A stretch of 64,000 nucleotides of DNA from Pelistega sp. (GCA_030538255.1 JAUNUI010000001.1:1-64000); one strand, 5' to 3'. Shown: positions 43,927 to 52,842, counted from the first letter of the stretch. Made by a program: numbers and translations. Notes: generated by a model from the sequence alone, not told the origin.

Positions 43927-46062
43927 CTATTGCCCCCGCATAAAGAGCTTATCTAAATCGGCCACGCTCCAGGTAAACCAAGTGGGGCGGCCATGATTGC
44001 ATTGATTGGCGCGTTCAGTCTGCTCCATCTGACGTAAGAGATTATTCATCTCGGTTAAGCTTAATTGGCGATTGGCGCGGACCGCCCCGTGGCAGGCCAT
44101 GGTGGCAAGTAATTCATTGCGGTGTTCCGTCATTAAGTGGGAAATACCAAATTGCTCCAAATCATTTAGCACTTGGCGCACCATGGTTTCAATATCGCCT
44201 TTTAATAAAAGACTTGGGACGGCACGCACGGTAATGGCGCTTGGACCCGCAGCGCGTAAATGTAAACCCAGTTCTTGCAAGGCTTCACTATGTTCATCCA
44301 GCAGGGCGACTTGTTTCTCAGAGGCGCTAAATACAATTGGCACTAAAAGTTCTTGGATGCTCAGGTGGTGTTGATCAAGCAATATTTTTAATTGCTCGTA
44401 GACGACACGTTCATGCGCAGCATGCATATCAATTAGGACTAAGCCTTGGCGATTTTGTGCCAAGATATAGATGCCATGCAATTGACCAATCGCCATGCCT
44501 AGCGGATGTTCATCTTCATCAGGTAATTCATGCGGTGCTAGGCTAGATGGATGGGCGATTGGCGTAGCGATAGGAGTCGTTGCCTGAAGGTGAGATAATG
44601 ATATGCCACTAGAAGAGTCAGGATGGGTGTCAGCGACGGCAAGAGAGTCTGAAGCACCTGTTGAGTCCGTGTTCGTCAAGTGAGTCATGCGTGCCGTTGC
44701 TGAATCTTGTGTACCAAGGCTAGGGTTTTGAGAGTCTGAGTCTTGGGTGTTAGACGCATAGTCTAGCGGTGCATAAGCCTGTTGCCAGTTTTGTTGGTGA
44801 TTTAGGCTTAAACTTGCTTGTTGCGGTGGTCGTGATAAACCTGTAGCGGCTTTTGCTCCCATAAAAGGGTTCGCTTGATTGCCGATATAGGCATGGCCAC
44901 GATGAGCTGCTGCAGAACCATAGGCCTGATTTGGGTAAGCGCTACTGCTTGTCGAAGCGTTCGAGGCTTGTTGCACGCTGCTTAAGTTAGCCGCTTGGCC
45001 GCCGAGACCACTACTTGGTGATGCGTGATGTTCTTGCTGTGTGGTTTGCTCGCCTTGATGAACGGCAGCTTGACCGCCTAGGCGAGCGAGAACTTGGCTA
45101 ATACTGTGATGGATAAAGCGATGAATCGCTCCACTATCGCGAAAGCGCACCTCAGTTTTCGCAGGGTGTACATTCACATCCACCAGAGTAGGGTCCATGG
45201 ATAAGAAGAGGACATAAGCGGGTTGACGATCGCCGTGCAAGACATCGGCATAGGCCGAACGAATCGCATGAGCTACGGTACGGTCACGTACAAAGCGGCC
45301 ATTCACATAGAAATATTGCTTATCGGTGCGTGCACGAGCCGCGCTTGGTAGAGTCACTAAGCCTTGTAATTGGGTTACCGAAGTTTGGTTTTCTAAGGCA
45401 AGTCCAGCCTCAATAAACTCACCGCCTAAGACATCACGAATTCGCTGTAGATGGTCGCTAGCATTCCATTGCTTATACGGTTTGTCATTATGGAAAATGC
45501 GAAAGGTGACATGAGGGTGTGCTAAGGCAACGCGTTCTATAGCATCCACGCAATGGGCAAATTCTGTGCCTTCAGTTTTGAGGAACTTGCGTCGTGCAGG
45601 AATCTCATCAAACAGTTGCCGGACATCGACCATCGTGCCATAACCACCTGCCGCAGGCTCTAAGCTGCGTAAGCTAGCATCTAGACACCAAGCATGGGTC
45701 TGCGAGGAGGTGCGTGAACTTAGGCTGAGACGCGCGACTGAGGCAATTGAAGCCAAGGCCTCACCACGAAAACCCATAGAACGCACCGATTCTAATTCAT
45801 CCAAGGAGCGAATCTTGCTAGTGGCATGGCGGGTGAGTGCGAGAGCGAGCTCTTCCTTCGGTATACCAAAGCCATTATCAATCACACATAGCCGGCGAAT
45901 ACCGCCACCGTCTAAGCGTATTTCAATCGCGTCCGACTCAGCGTCAATGGCATTCTCTAGCAGCTCTTTCAGCACGGAAGCAGGACGCTCGATGACTTCA
46001 CCAGCGGCAATCTGGCTAATTAATTGATCGGGTAGTAAGTGAATATGACGACGTTCAGACAT
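43927..46062 (-). CDS. mutL: DNA mismatch repair protein MutL with endonuclease motif
   Basis: A 711-residue MutL. The GHKL ATPase domain starts MSERRHIHLLPDQLISQIAA; the start at 46062 is preferred to 46080 on family length. Motifs: ELLENAIDA, DNGFGIPKEE and MGFRGEALASI. A long low-complexity Ser/Gln/Ala linker spans about 330-510. The C-terminal dimerisation domain has DMHAAHERVVYE, which fits the DQHA(X)2E(X)4E metal site of nicking MutL homologues with Met for Gln, and CNHGRPTW. Thus it is probably an endonuclease-type MutL, unlike the E. coli protein. Confidence 0.94.
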   Translation of the reverse strand: MSERRHIHLLPDQLISQIAAGEVIERPASVLKELLENAIDAESDAIEIRLDGGGIRRLCVIDNGFGIPKEELALALTRHATSKIRSLDELESVRSMGFRGEALASIASVARLSLSSRTSSQTHAWCLDASLRSLEPAAGGYGTMVDVRQLFDEIPARRKFLKTEGTEFAHCVDAIERVALAHPHVTFRIFHNDKPYKQWNASDHLQRIRDVLGGEFIEAGLALENQTSVTQLQGLVTLPSAARARTDKQYFYVNGRFVRDRTVAHAIRSAYADVLHGDRQPAYVLFLSMDPTLVDVNVHPAKTEVRFRDSGAIHRFIHHSISQVLARLGGQAAVHQGEQTTQQEHHASPSSGLGGQAANLSSVQQASNASTSSSAYPNQAYGSAAAHRGHAYIGNQANPFMGAKAATGLSRPPQQASLSLNHQQNWQQAYAPLDYASNTQDSDSQNPSLGTQDSATARMTHLTNTDSTGASDSLAVADTHPDSSSGISLSHLQATTPIATPIAHPSSLAPHELPDEDEHPLGMAIGQLHGIYILAQNRQGLVLIDMHAAHERVVYEQLKILLDQHHLSIQELLVPIVFSASEKQVALLDEHSEALQELGLHLRAAGPSAITVRAVPSLLLKGDIETMVRQVLNDLEQFGISHLMTEHRNELLATMACHGAVRANRQLSLTEMNNLLRQMEQTERANQCNHGRPTWFTWSVADLDKLFMRGQ

Positions 46063-46132
46063 GAGGTTTAGGTAAAGCACAATAGGGATAGTAGAACTCT
46101 GATTGTAGCAAATACCATCCCATAGTCTGAGC

Positions 46133-46175
46133 AGAATAATAAAAGGCTGAATTCCAATTGCCTAGAATTCAGCCT
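46133..46175 (-). terminator. Intrinsic terminator after amiC
   Basis: A perfect 11-bp stem (AGGCTGAATTC, 46144-46154; GAATTCAGCCT, 46165-46175) is followed on the minus strand by TTTTATTATTC. It ends the tsaE-amiC transcript before mutL. Confidence 0.85.
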
Positions 46176-46204
46176 GGATGACTTGTGGGTAAGCGAATAT
46201 CTTC

Positions 46205-47548
46205 TTAGCCACGTGCCAACGGTGGGTTTGTCGCAAAGTAGCTATCTAAACCTTGCACGATAGCATTCGCAATCAGACGATGATTACTCTTATCGCGTAA
46301 GAACAACTCTTCTGTTGGGTTAGAGATAAAAGCCGTCTCCACCAAGATAGAAGGAATATCAGGTGCTCTTAGAACAGCGAAACCTGCCTGCTCGACACGG
46401 CGACTTTGTACGCCATTAATTCTGCCTAAGGATTCCAGCACACGATGGCCGATTTTCAAGGAATCATTAATTTGTGCATTGGTCGACATATCTAATAAGA
46501 CACTGGCTGTCGTCTTATCTTGTGCGCCAATATCAATACCACCGATTAAGTCGGCCGCGTTCTCTTTATTGGCTAACCAACGAGCAGCAGCACTTGAGGC
46601 GCCTTTGCGTGAGAGGGTGAAGACTGAGGTCCCACGGGCAGAGGTATTAGTGAAGGCATCGGCGTGAATCGAAATAAAGATATCGGCTTTCACGCGACGT
46701 GCTTTCTGTACCCGTACATGCAAGGGCACAAAGAAGTCCGCATCGCGGGTCATATAAGCGCGCATATTGGGTTTGGCATTAATCACATCACGCAATTGAC
46801 GGCCAATGGCCAAGACAATATCTTTCTCGCGTGTGCCACGAGGGCCAATTGCACCTGGGTCTTCGCCACCATGTCCTGGATCAATAGCAATTAAAATCGG
46901 GCGAGATCCGGAACGACGCGCAGGCGTACTTGGCGCACGCGGCGTTGCGGGCGCAATTTGACCTTGCACAGTAGGCGCTGCAGCAATTGGACGCTTCGCA
47001 TTCAATTGATCAATCACTGCGGCTAGAGGGTCATCACCTGCCATATTCATATTATCAGCAAGCGCTAAGAGCGGGTCCTTAGCCACTTTAGGGTAGAGGT
47101 CAAAAACCATACGATACTGATAATCACCCACAGGCTTTAAGGTAAAGACTTGAGGGATTACTTGTTGTTTAAGATCTAAGACCAAGCGCACGACATCGGC
47201 ACGGTTCTGAGCCACGCGCACCTGGGCAATATACGGGTCATTCGGTTTGATTTTAGAGATGAGGGAGTTTAACGCCTCACTCATGCTTAGACCTTGTAAA
47301 TCAACCACTAAGCGATTCGGACTTTCTAAGGTAAAGTGTTCCGATTTAATCGGCGCATTTAACTCAAGCGTCACGCGAGTGTACTCATCGGCAGGCCAGG
47401 TACGGACCGCCAAGATACGACTCGTTGCTGCATCGGCAAAGCGTGAGAATACAGGCAAGGTTAAAATTGCCGCTGTTGTACCAAGAATACGCCGACGAGT
47501 TATTTGTCTTGAAGTTGTAGTTGCTTTGTTTTGAGCTGTGCTATCCAT
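46205..47548 (-). CDS. amiC: N-acetylmuramoyl-L-alanine amidase AmiC
   Basis: A 447-residue periplasmic amidase that splits septal peptidoglycan. The N terminus has a twin-arginine signal, TRRRILG at 17-23, then a hydrophobic stretch and DAATS cleavage region, suggesting Tat export as for E. coli AmiC. An AMIN domain covers about 45-150 and the Amidase_3 domain starts at IAIDPGHGGEDPGAIG with zinc ligands His and Glu; SIHADAF and LVETAFISNP complete it. No LysM repeats. The start overlaps the tsaE end by 49 bases; no later start would keep the Tat motif. Confidence 0.93.
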   Translation of the reverse strand: MDSTAQNKATTTSRQITRRRILGTTAAILTLPVFSRFADAATSRILAVRTWPADEYTRVTLELNAPIKSEHFTLESPNRLVVDLQGLSMSEALNSLISKIKPNDPYIAQVRVAQNRADVVRLVLDLKQQVIPQVFTLKPVGDYQYRMVFDLYPKVAKDPLLALADNMNMAGDDPLAAVIDQLNAKRPIAAAPTVQGQIAPATPRAPSTPARRSGSRPILIAIDPGHGGEDPGAIGPRGTREKDIVLAIGRQLRDVINAKPNMRAYMTRDADFFVPLHVRVQKARRVKADIFISIHADAFTNTSARGTSVFTLSRKGASSAAARWLANKENAADLIGGIDIGAQDKTTASVLLDMSTNAQINDSLKIGHRVLESLGRINGVQSRRVEQAGFAVLRAPDIPSILVETAFISNPTEELFLRDKSNHRLIANAIVQGLDSYFATNPPLARG

Positions 47549-48042
47549 TGTTGACCCTTTTCTGAATAAGCTTGCAGTTCTGCCGTTCGACCTGAGTCTT
47601 GGTACTGAAGATGAAGCAGAATGTCAGGAGCGGGCAGATTTTTGTCTGCTTTTTCCGGCCATTCAATCAATACCACGGCATTTTCAAGTAAATTCTCGCG
47701 AAATCCCGCTTCCTGCCATTCGCTAGATTCATTAAACCTATAAAAATCAAAGTGATATAAGTATAATCTAGAAACATTATAGCTTTCAAGAAGGGTATAA
47801 GTAGGGCTTTTTATGCGTCCTGTTACACCCATGGCACGTAAAAAAGCACGAGCAAATGCTGTCTTGCCTGCGCCCAGATCACCTTTTAAATGCATATGAT
47901 AGGCTTGATCTAAAGTGCCTTTTTCCTTGTAACTCTTTGATATATAAGAATTTAAAGTGCTAGCCATCACCTGAGCGAGAGCTTCAGTAGCTGCCTCATC
48001 AGGTAAAAAATACTGCAAGGTTTGCGTAGATTCTAAGGTCAT
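47500..48042 (-). CDS. tsaE: tRNA t6A biosynthesis ATPase TsaE
   Basis: A 180-residue P-loop protein needed, with TsaB and TsaD, for threonylcarbamoyl-adenosine at tRNA position 37. Walker A is GDLGAGKTAFARAFL, with the family motifs IKSPTYTLLESY, LYHFDFYR and VVLIEWPEKA. The C terminus is about 20 residues longer than the E. coli protein and overlaps amiC by 49 bases. First gene of the tsaE-amiC transcript. Confidence 0.93.
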   Translation of the reverse strand: MTLESTQTLQYFLPDEAATEALAQVMASTLNSYISKSYKEKGTLDQAYHMHLKGDLGAGKTAFARAFLRAMGVTGRIKSPTYTLLESYNVSRLYLYHFDFYRFNESSEWQEAGFRENLLENAVVLIEWPEKADKNLPAPDILLHLQYQDSGRTAELQAYSEKGQQWIAQLKTKQLQLQDK

Positions 48043-48409
48043 TTTATCATTAAAAACATAGGGTTATTGGTGTTTTATGAAGCAAATAGTGAAGAAAAAT
48101 AAATTGTAAAAAATTGTAATTTTCTCGTAAAAGTGATTTTGTGTACATAAACCACAGTGTATTTATCCAGTAGTGGGGTATATATAGGGTTTATATGCAC
48201 AAAGTACAATAATCAAAAGCCATACAGTTTTAGTCACAATGCATGATTTGTTCACGGCACATGTGTTTGTTCGCGGAGCATGATTTGTTCACGTCACATG
48301 TATCTGTTCACATCGCATGAGCCACCGTACTCTATTACTTATTTCTCATAATACTTATTCGGCCAAACAGTAATTATTCAGTCAATCAATATAATGCGGC
48401 GCTTAATCA
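48043..48409. other. Intergenic region upstream of tsaE with 37-bp tandem repeat
   Basis: A 367-bp AT-rich region lying upstream of tsaE and downstream of the AEC transporter gene. Apart from the 37-bp repeat (48241-48322) no coding sequence or clear terminator was seen. The tsaE promoter should be in the part nearest 48043-48200. Confidence 0.5.
48241..48322. repeat. 37-bp tandem repeat, about 2.2 copies
   Basis: GCATGATTTGTTCACG occurs at 48241 and 48278, and GCATGA again at 48315; the second half CACATGT(G/A)T(T/C)TGTTC repeats with the same 37-bp spacing. The copies differ at several bases. Confidence 0.82.
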
Positions 48410-49327
48410 TTATAAGGCGGGTAAGTCAAAGAGTATTTGCGTTAAATAAATCCATAGCGGTATCGTGAATACACAGCAAATCGTACCAATCGAAATGGTT
48501 GAGGCCACGATTTTGCCGTCACCGCCCATACGCACTGCTAATATGTAAGCCGCTGAAGCACTTGGCAAGGCAGTGAAAAGCACGATCATTTGCGTCTGAA
48601 CCGCACTCATGCCTAATACATAGGCGAGTGCTAGCCCAAAAATGGGCATAATCAGGAGACGGACCGACACAATCCATGCGACGAGCTTACCATCTTGGCT
48701 GCCTGTGCGAATCATGAGCGCCGCACCTACGCAGATTAAGCCCAGAGGGATGGCGCTTTGGGACAACTTGGCGAAGGTGGTATCGATGAAGCCTGGTAAC
48801 TGAATCCCCATAAAGTTAAGACCCAGTCCGATAAAGGTTGATACGACTAAAGGATTTTTAATAATCTCCAAAATCAAATTGCTGCCTTGTTGCTTAGCCA
48901 AGGTTTTCACGGCAAAAATATTCACAATCGGCACAGAGAAGCCAACGAGAATCGCCATAATGGCCAAGCCTTCAGGACCGGCAACTGACGGAGCAAGCGA
49001 GAGACCAATATAGGTATTAAAGCGATAAGCACATTGACTGCTGGAGGCTAAGGCGATTGGGGAAGGCTTTAGGATCGGTTTGGCCAGATAGGCCAGTAAT
49101 GAACCAATTATTGCCAAAGCGAAACACAGAATTAAGAAATTACTGGTTGTCGCAATTGAGAAGGGGGAGAGCGTTAATGAACGGATCATTAAGGCGGGGA
49201 AGAGAAAGAAATAGACAAGCTTTTCTAAGCCAGCGAAGAACTCGCGAGAATAAGCAAAGCGATTGTGAACAATCCAGCCGAGTGCCACTAATAAGCAATC
49301 TGGTAAAACTAATAAAGCGAGTTCCAT
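48410..49327 (-). CDS. AEC family transporter (auxin efflux carrier fold)
   Basis: A 305-residue polytopic membrane protein with about ten helices in two five-helix repeats. N-terminal LLVALGWIVHNRFAYSREFFAGLEKLVYFFLFPALMI-type sequence (second position of the family), the central LGLNFMGIQLPG and the second-repeat LICVGAALMIRTG support the AEC family, whose members export organic acids or amino acids such as malate or malonate. Substrate unknown. It is divergent from xerD over 263 bp. Confidence 0.86.
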   Translation of the reverse strand: MELALLVLPDCLLVALGWIVHNRFAYSREFFAGLEKLVYFFLFPALMIRSLTLSPFSIATTSNFLILCFALAIIGSLLAYLAKPILKPSPIALASSSQCAYRFNTYIGLSLAPSVAGPEGLAIMAILVGFSVPIVNIFAVKTLAKQQGSNLILEIIKNPLVVSTFIGLGLNFMGIQLPGFIDTTFAKLSQSAIPLGLICVGAALMIRTGSQDGKLVAWIVSVRLLIMPIFGLALAYVLGMSAVQTQMIVLFTALPSASAAYILAVRMGGDGKIVASTISIGTICCVFTIPLWIYLTQILFDLPAL

Positions 49328-49590
49328 AGATAAAACATTGTTAGGAGATGAAAAATACTGTTAAGTTATAGGCGCTCTATATAGCAAAAAGTTATAGATG
49401 TTGCTACGATACAGCGCTAAATGCCAGCATATTTAGCATATGCTTATTGACACGGTATGGATAAATAAAAAATAGTCAGCGCATTTAAGCGATTATTAGC
49501 TATATTACCTGATAATCAACTTGGTCGCATGAATGAAGAGAAGGGACAATTTAAGATGTGTCGTCTATAAGGCACATGAGGTTGTAAACA

Positions 49591-50496
49591 GTGAAACAGC
49601 AGAATAATGAGAGCCTTGTCTGCGCTTTCTTAGATACGTTATGGTTAGAGGATGGCTTATCGAAAAACACCCTCGTTTCGTATCGTCAAGACTTGAAAAC
49701 TTTAGTGGCGTTTTTGGATCAGCAAGAACCTGCCGTAAAGTTAACGCAACTCACGTCGGATATAGTACGTGCGTGGTTTAGTAGTATGCACTTGCATAGT
49801 CGCCCGAGTACGGCGAATCGACGCTTAGCGACGCTGAGGCGTTATTGTGCTTGGGCGATCAGACAAGGGTTCTTGGTGAACGATCCTTGTTTGGAAATTA
49901 TTGCAGCCAAGCAGCCCCAACGCTTTCCTAAAACAATTAGTGAAAAGCAAGTAGAGGATTTGCTTCAAGCCCCTAAAATTGAGACTGTATCAGGGGTACG
50001 TGATCGCGCCATGTTAGAAACTTTATATGCCTCAGGATTACGGGTGAGTGAGTTAGTGACTCTGAAAACCCTCAATCTGAATCTGGAAGAGGGGGTGATT
50101 CGTGTGGATATGGGCAAAGGGGGCAAGGATCGCATCGTGCCCATAGGGCATGAGTGCGAGTATTGGCTAAGGCTTTATTTGACCCAGTCGCGACCGGTCT
50201 TATTGCAACAAAAATCTTCGGATTTCTTGTTTTTATCGCGCTTTGGTGATGGCATGACACGCCAGGCATTCTGGCAGATTGTGAAAAAATATGCGCTTGA
50301 AGCACATATTGGTGTGCCACTTTCTCCACATGTGTTGCGTCACGCGTTTGCAACGCATTTATTAAATCATGGAGCAGATTTACGTGTGGTGCAGATGCTC
50401 TTAGGGCATTCTGATATCTCGACGACACAGATTTATACGCATGTGGCCCGTGAACGGTTAAAATCCTTACATAAAAAGCATCATCCGCGTGCTTGA
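49591..50496 (+). CDS. xerD: Site-specific tyrosine recombinase XerD
   Basis: A 301-residue tyrosine recombinase that with XerC resolves chromosome dimers at dif under FtsK control. The N-terminal SAM-like domain includes LSKNTLVSYRQDLKTLVAFL. Catalytic residues are in YASGLRVSELVTL (Arg), GKGGKDRIVPIG (Lys), HVLRHAFATHLLNHG (His, Arg), LLGHSDIST (His) and the nucleophile in QIYTHV (Tyr). The C terminus ending KKHHPRA matches XerD rather than XerC. Translation starts at GTG. Confidence 0.95.
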   Translation: MKQQNNESLVCAFLDTLWLEDGLSKNTLVSYRQDLKTLVAFLDQQEPAVKLTQLTSDIVRAWFSSMHLHSRPSTANRRLATLRRYCAWAIRQGFLVNDPCLEIIAAKQPQRFPKTISEKQVEDLLQAPKIETVSGVRDRAMLETLYASGLRVSELVTLKTLNLNLEEGVIRVDMGKGGKDRIVPIGHECEYWLRLYLTQSRPVLLQQKSSDFLFLSRFGDGMTRQAFWQIVKKYALEAHIGVPLSPHVLRHAFATHLLNHGADLRVVQMLLGHSDISTTQIYTHVARERLKSLHKKHHPRA

Positions 50497-50692
50497 ACTG
50501 TGGGTGTTCTAAGGTGCTGAGAATGAAGCATCAGCCGCGCGCTTAAGGTCTTGGTATGGGGTGAATGGCTTTGCTTTTGTACTTATGGTGACGGGATGTC
50601 TGTCAAATCGGCGGTATAAGCGTAAAATTTGTGTATAACATTCAGTATGTAAAATAAATAGCTAGATAGCTAAGCTAAACGATGACTAAACG

Positions 50693-51172
50693 ATGACTAA
50701 ACACGTATCAGAGACACCCGCAACGAAATTGCTTAAGCAACATAAGATTACCTATAGTGAGCATATTTACGAGTATATTGAGCATGGTGGTACGACTGAA
50801 ACAGCCAAGCAATTAGGTTTAGATGAACACCATATTGTGAAAACCTTAATTTTTGAAGATGAACACAATAAACCACACATTGTTTTAATGCATGGTGATT
50901 GTGAAGTGTCACAAAAAAATTTAGCACGACAAATTAATACCAAAAAAATTCAAGTAGCGGCGGCACAGAATGCGCCTAAGCACTCGGGTTATCAAATTGG
51001 CGGCACCTCACCGTTCGCTACACGCAAAGTGATGCCTGTGTGGGTGGAGAGTACAATTTTGGATTTAGATAAGATTTACATTAACGGTGGACGTCGCGGC
51101 TACATATTAGGCATAAATCCAACAGTTTTGCTAAACTTATTAAAGGCAAACCCTGTTAATGTGAAAAATTGA
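50693..51172 (+). CDS. ybaK: Cys-tRNA(Pro)/aminoacyl-tRNA deacylase YbaK
   Basis: A 159-residue YbaK/EbsC-type trans-editing domain that hydrolyses Cys-tRNA(Pro) and related mischarged tRNAs. Motifs: LGLDEHHIVKTLIFE with the conserved Lys, VLMHGDCEVSQKNLAR, and GYQIGGTSPFATRK. The start region is duplicated: ACGATGACTAA occurs at 50679 and again at 50690, but the first ATG (50682) hits a stop after four codons. Followed by a structured spacer. Confidence 0.92.
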   Translation: MTKHVSETPATKLLKQHKITYSEHIYEYIEHGGTTETAKQLGLDEHHIVKTLIFEDEHNKPHIVLMHGDCEVSQKNLARQINTKKIQVAAAQNAPKHSGYQIGGTSPFATRKVMPVWVESTILDLDKIYINGGRRGYILGINPTVLLNLLKANPVNVKN

Positions 51173-51548
51173 AATTAATTCTGTAGAATACCTGCTTTCA
51201 CAGAATTATCTCTCGTAAAACTGAAGGAGTACGGAGATAAATTTGTCTGTCAAAATCAAAAATTGGCATGTAAAATTTACATAAAGCAATGTATGTTGTG
51301 ATTTGAAATGGACTATCTCAGCATTATCATTGTCAGGTAGAAAAAAACTGGGTAAACTGTATTTATTCCATATATCACGTTTAGGCTAGGTTTCTTTTTT
51401 TGCAAAGATTATCCAAAGCCTGATGTATGGTAACGTTCCTTGTGATTTACATCTTTTTGAGATTCAGGTGTAAATCATTTTTGGGCGCAAGGTAGCAATA
51501 TCTTGCGCCTTTTTTTTGGCTTTTTTATGCGAGTTCACAGGGGGTGCA
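51173..51548 (+). other. Structured leader/spacer before the GNAT gene; candidate small RNA or attenuator
   Basis: No open frame is credible in these 376 bp. Elements seen are a 15-bp palindrome ATGTAAAATTTACAT (51268-51282), a 9-bp hairpin TGATTTACA (51443-51451) with TGTAAATCA (51469-51477), and then a strong terminator (51484-51517). The GNAT start codon is only 32 bases past the terminator's last T, so the transcript ended here would be either a long ybaK 3' tail, an independent small RNA, or a regulated leader of the GNAT gene. No known riboswitch class was recognised. Confidence 0.45.
51484..51517 (+). terminator. Intrinsic terminator upstream of the GNAT gene
   Basis: GGCGCAAG (51484-51491) and CTTGCGCC (51502-51509) form a GC-rich 8-bp stem followed directly by eight T's. 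Confidence 0.92.
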
Positions 51549-52004
51549 ATGGAGATCAGCGTTCGCTCGGTAGCTCCAGAAGACCACACGGTTTGGCAGA
51601 TGCTTTGGCAAGGGTATCTGACTTTTTGTGATAGTGCTTTAGAGCCTGAAGTCACAAGTCATCTTTGGCAGCAGTTTTTTCATGATCATAAGATAATGCA
51701 TGCCTTCGTAATCGAGAATAACCAAGGGCAAGTATGTGGTTTCGCGCATTGCGTCTTACATCCCAATACCTGGAGTGTATTGCCTTGCTGCTATCTGGAG
51801 GATTTGTATGTGGCACCAGAGTCACGTGGCAAGGGTTATGCGAGTGCCTTGATTAAGCATGTGCAGAAATTTGCTCAAGCCGTGCCTTGCAATCGCCTCT
51901 ATTGGGTGAGTAAGCGAGATAATGAGCCAGCCAATAAACTCTATAATCAATTAGCGCAGTGTACGGATTTTATTCAGTTTCGTATACCATTGAATGCGTC
52001 CTGA
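51549..52004 (+). CDS. GNAT family N-acetyltransferase
   Basis: A 151-residue GCN5-related acetyltransferase. The core acetyl-CoA motif is LEDLYVAPESRGKGYASALI, with RGKGYAS as the Q/RxxGxG/A pyrophosphate loop. NRLYWVSKRDNEPANKLYNQ forms the C-terminal half of the fold and SVRSVAPEDHTVWQ the first strand. Start at 51549 chosen because AGGGGGTG precedes it; the in-frame ATG at 51516 lies inside the terminator. Substrate unknown. It is preceded by the structured spacer and followed by tRNA-Arg. Confidence 0.87.
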   Translation: MEISVRSVAPEDHTVWQMLWQGYLTFCDSALEPEVTSHLWQQFFHDHKIMHAFVIENNQGQVCGFAHCVLHPNTWSVLPCCYLEDLYVAPESRGKGYASALIKHVQKFAQAVPCNRLYWVSKRDNEPANKLYNQLAQCTDFIQFRIPLNAS

Positions 52005-52083
52005 GGCCTTAATCAAACTTATTTCTAAGCGCCTAATTGCTAGCCTATTGAGTACTTGCGCATTCTGCTATACTTATTTGCTT

Positions 52084-52158
52084 GTCCCTGTAGTTCAATG
52101 GATAGAACGAATTCCTCCTAAGAATTAAATGCTGGTTCGATTCCGGCCAGGGACGCCA
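52084..52158 (+). tRNA. tRNA-Arg (anticodon CCU)
   Basis: A full cloverleaf: acceptor GTCCCTG/CAGGGAC, D arm GTTCAATGGATAGAAC, anticodon stem AATTC/GAATT (52110-52114, 52122-52126) with loop CTCCTAA giving anticodon CCT at 52117-52119, T arm GCTGG-TTCGATT-CCGGC with one G-U pair, discriminator G and encoded CCA (52156-52158). It decodes the rare AGG codon. A phage-like hypothetical gene begins 8 bp beyond it on the opposite strand. Confidence 0.96.
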
Positions 52159-52166
52159 TAGCTTAT

Positions 52167-52688
52167 TTAACTCAATAGTGTCAATTGTTGAGTCGTCGCA
52201 TGATCTTCACGGATATAGCGGAAAATTAATGTGCCTTCATAGTTTTTGCGCTTACCCACTTCTACTGTTAAGCGCCAGGTTGGGATGAAGGCCTCTTGCT
52301 CTAGCATCTTAATCAGTTCAGGTAGCTTGCCTTCTTCTCGCGCTAGATGAATATATCGCTCTTGCTCTGTCCAGACTTGGTCTACTTCAGGCCCACTCTT
52401 ACTGGCATCAAACGTGAAGCCCGAATAGCGAATCGCATAACCATTCTTGATTTTGTCACAGGATGGAATTAACACATCGGCATTCAGTAAATTTTCTAAG
52501 GCTTGTTTTGAGGGTTTGATGCTCGGTGTTTTAGAGTTACCCGCACGTAGCGCCAAGAGCTCATCACAAAGCTCGACAATATCTTGTGGATTTGCCAAGG
52601 TAGTGAAGCGATTGATGCTTGACCAAGAACGGTCGGTTTCTACGAGTTTCGCTGCATCTCGAAGCAGTTTGAGTTGTTCTGTATTCAT
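52167..52688 (-). CDS. Hypothetical protein with Ea22-like N terminus
   Basis: A 173-residue cytosolic protein not assigned to a function. The first 50 residues (LRDAAKLVETDRSWS, FTTLANPQDIVELCDELLAL) resemble, from memory, the N-terminal module of phage Ea22-like and related small phage proteins. The rest has no recognised motif. It faces tRNA-Arg tail to tail, 8 bp away, a position often used by integrated elements; no integrase or repeated attachment site was found. It may be a mobile-element relic or an ordinary lineage gene. Confidence 0.6.
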   Translation of the reverse strand: MNTEQLKLLRDAAKLVETDRSWSSINRFTTLANPQDIVELCDELLALRAGNSKTPSIKPSKQALENLLNADVLIPSCDKIKNGYAIRYSGFTFDASKSGPEVDQVWTEQERYIHLAREEGKLPELIKMLEQEAFIPTWRLTVEVGKRKNYEGTLIFRYIREDHATTQQLTLLS

Positions 52689-52814
52689 GCTAGTTCAATG
52701 AGAGATTGCTAGAATTGTAATCAAAATTACATTCTTTTGCCGCAAAACACGACAATATTCCATCTAAAGCAAAAAATGATCCTTAAATGCATTAGGGATT
52801 ACCTTAGTTTTGCG

Positions 52815-52842
52815 CTTTACTTTGCCATATGACAAAGTAAAG
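52815..52842. promoter_or_regulatory. Palindromic operator candidate upstream of the acyl-CoA synthetase
   Basis: A perfect 10-bp inverted repeat, CTTTACTTTG (52815-52824) and CAAAGTAAAG (52833-52842), with an 8-base spacer, centred about 76 bp before the start codon. Symmetry and size fit a dimeric regulator such as a TetR- or GntR-type fatty-acid repressor. No regulator gene is adjacent. Confidence 0.6.

Noticed and set aside
48241..48322. 37-bp periodic repeat considered as a CRISPR array
   Set aside because: Only about two copies, diverged along their full length, no spacers and no cas genes.
49447..49475. TTGACA at 49447-49452 as an xerD promoter
   Set aside because: No acceptable -10 hexamer lies 16-18 bp downstream, so only half a promoter is present.
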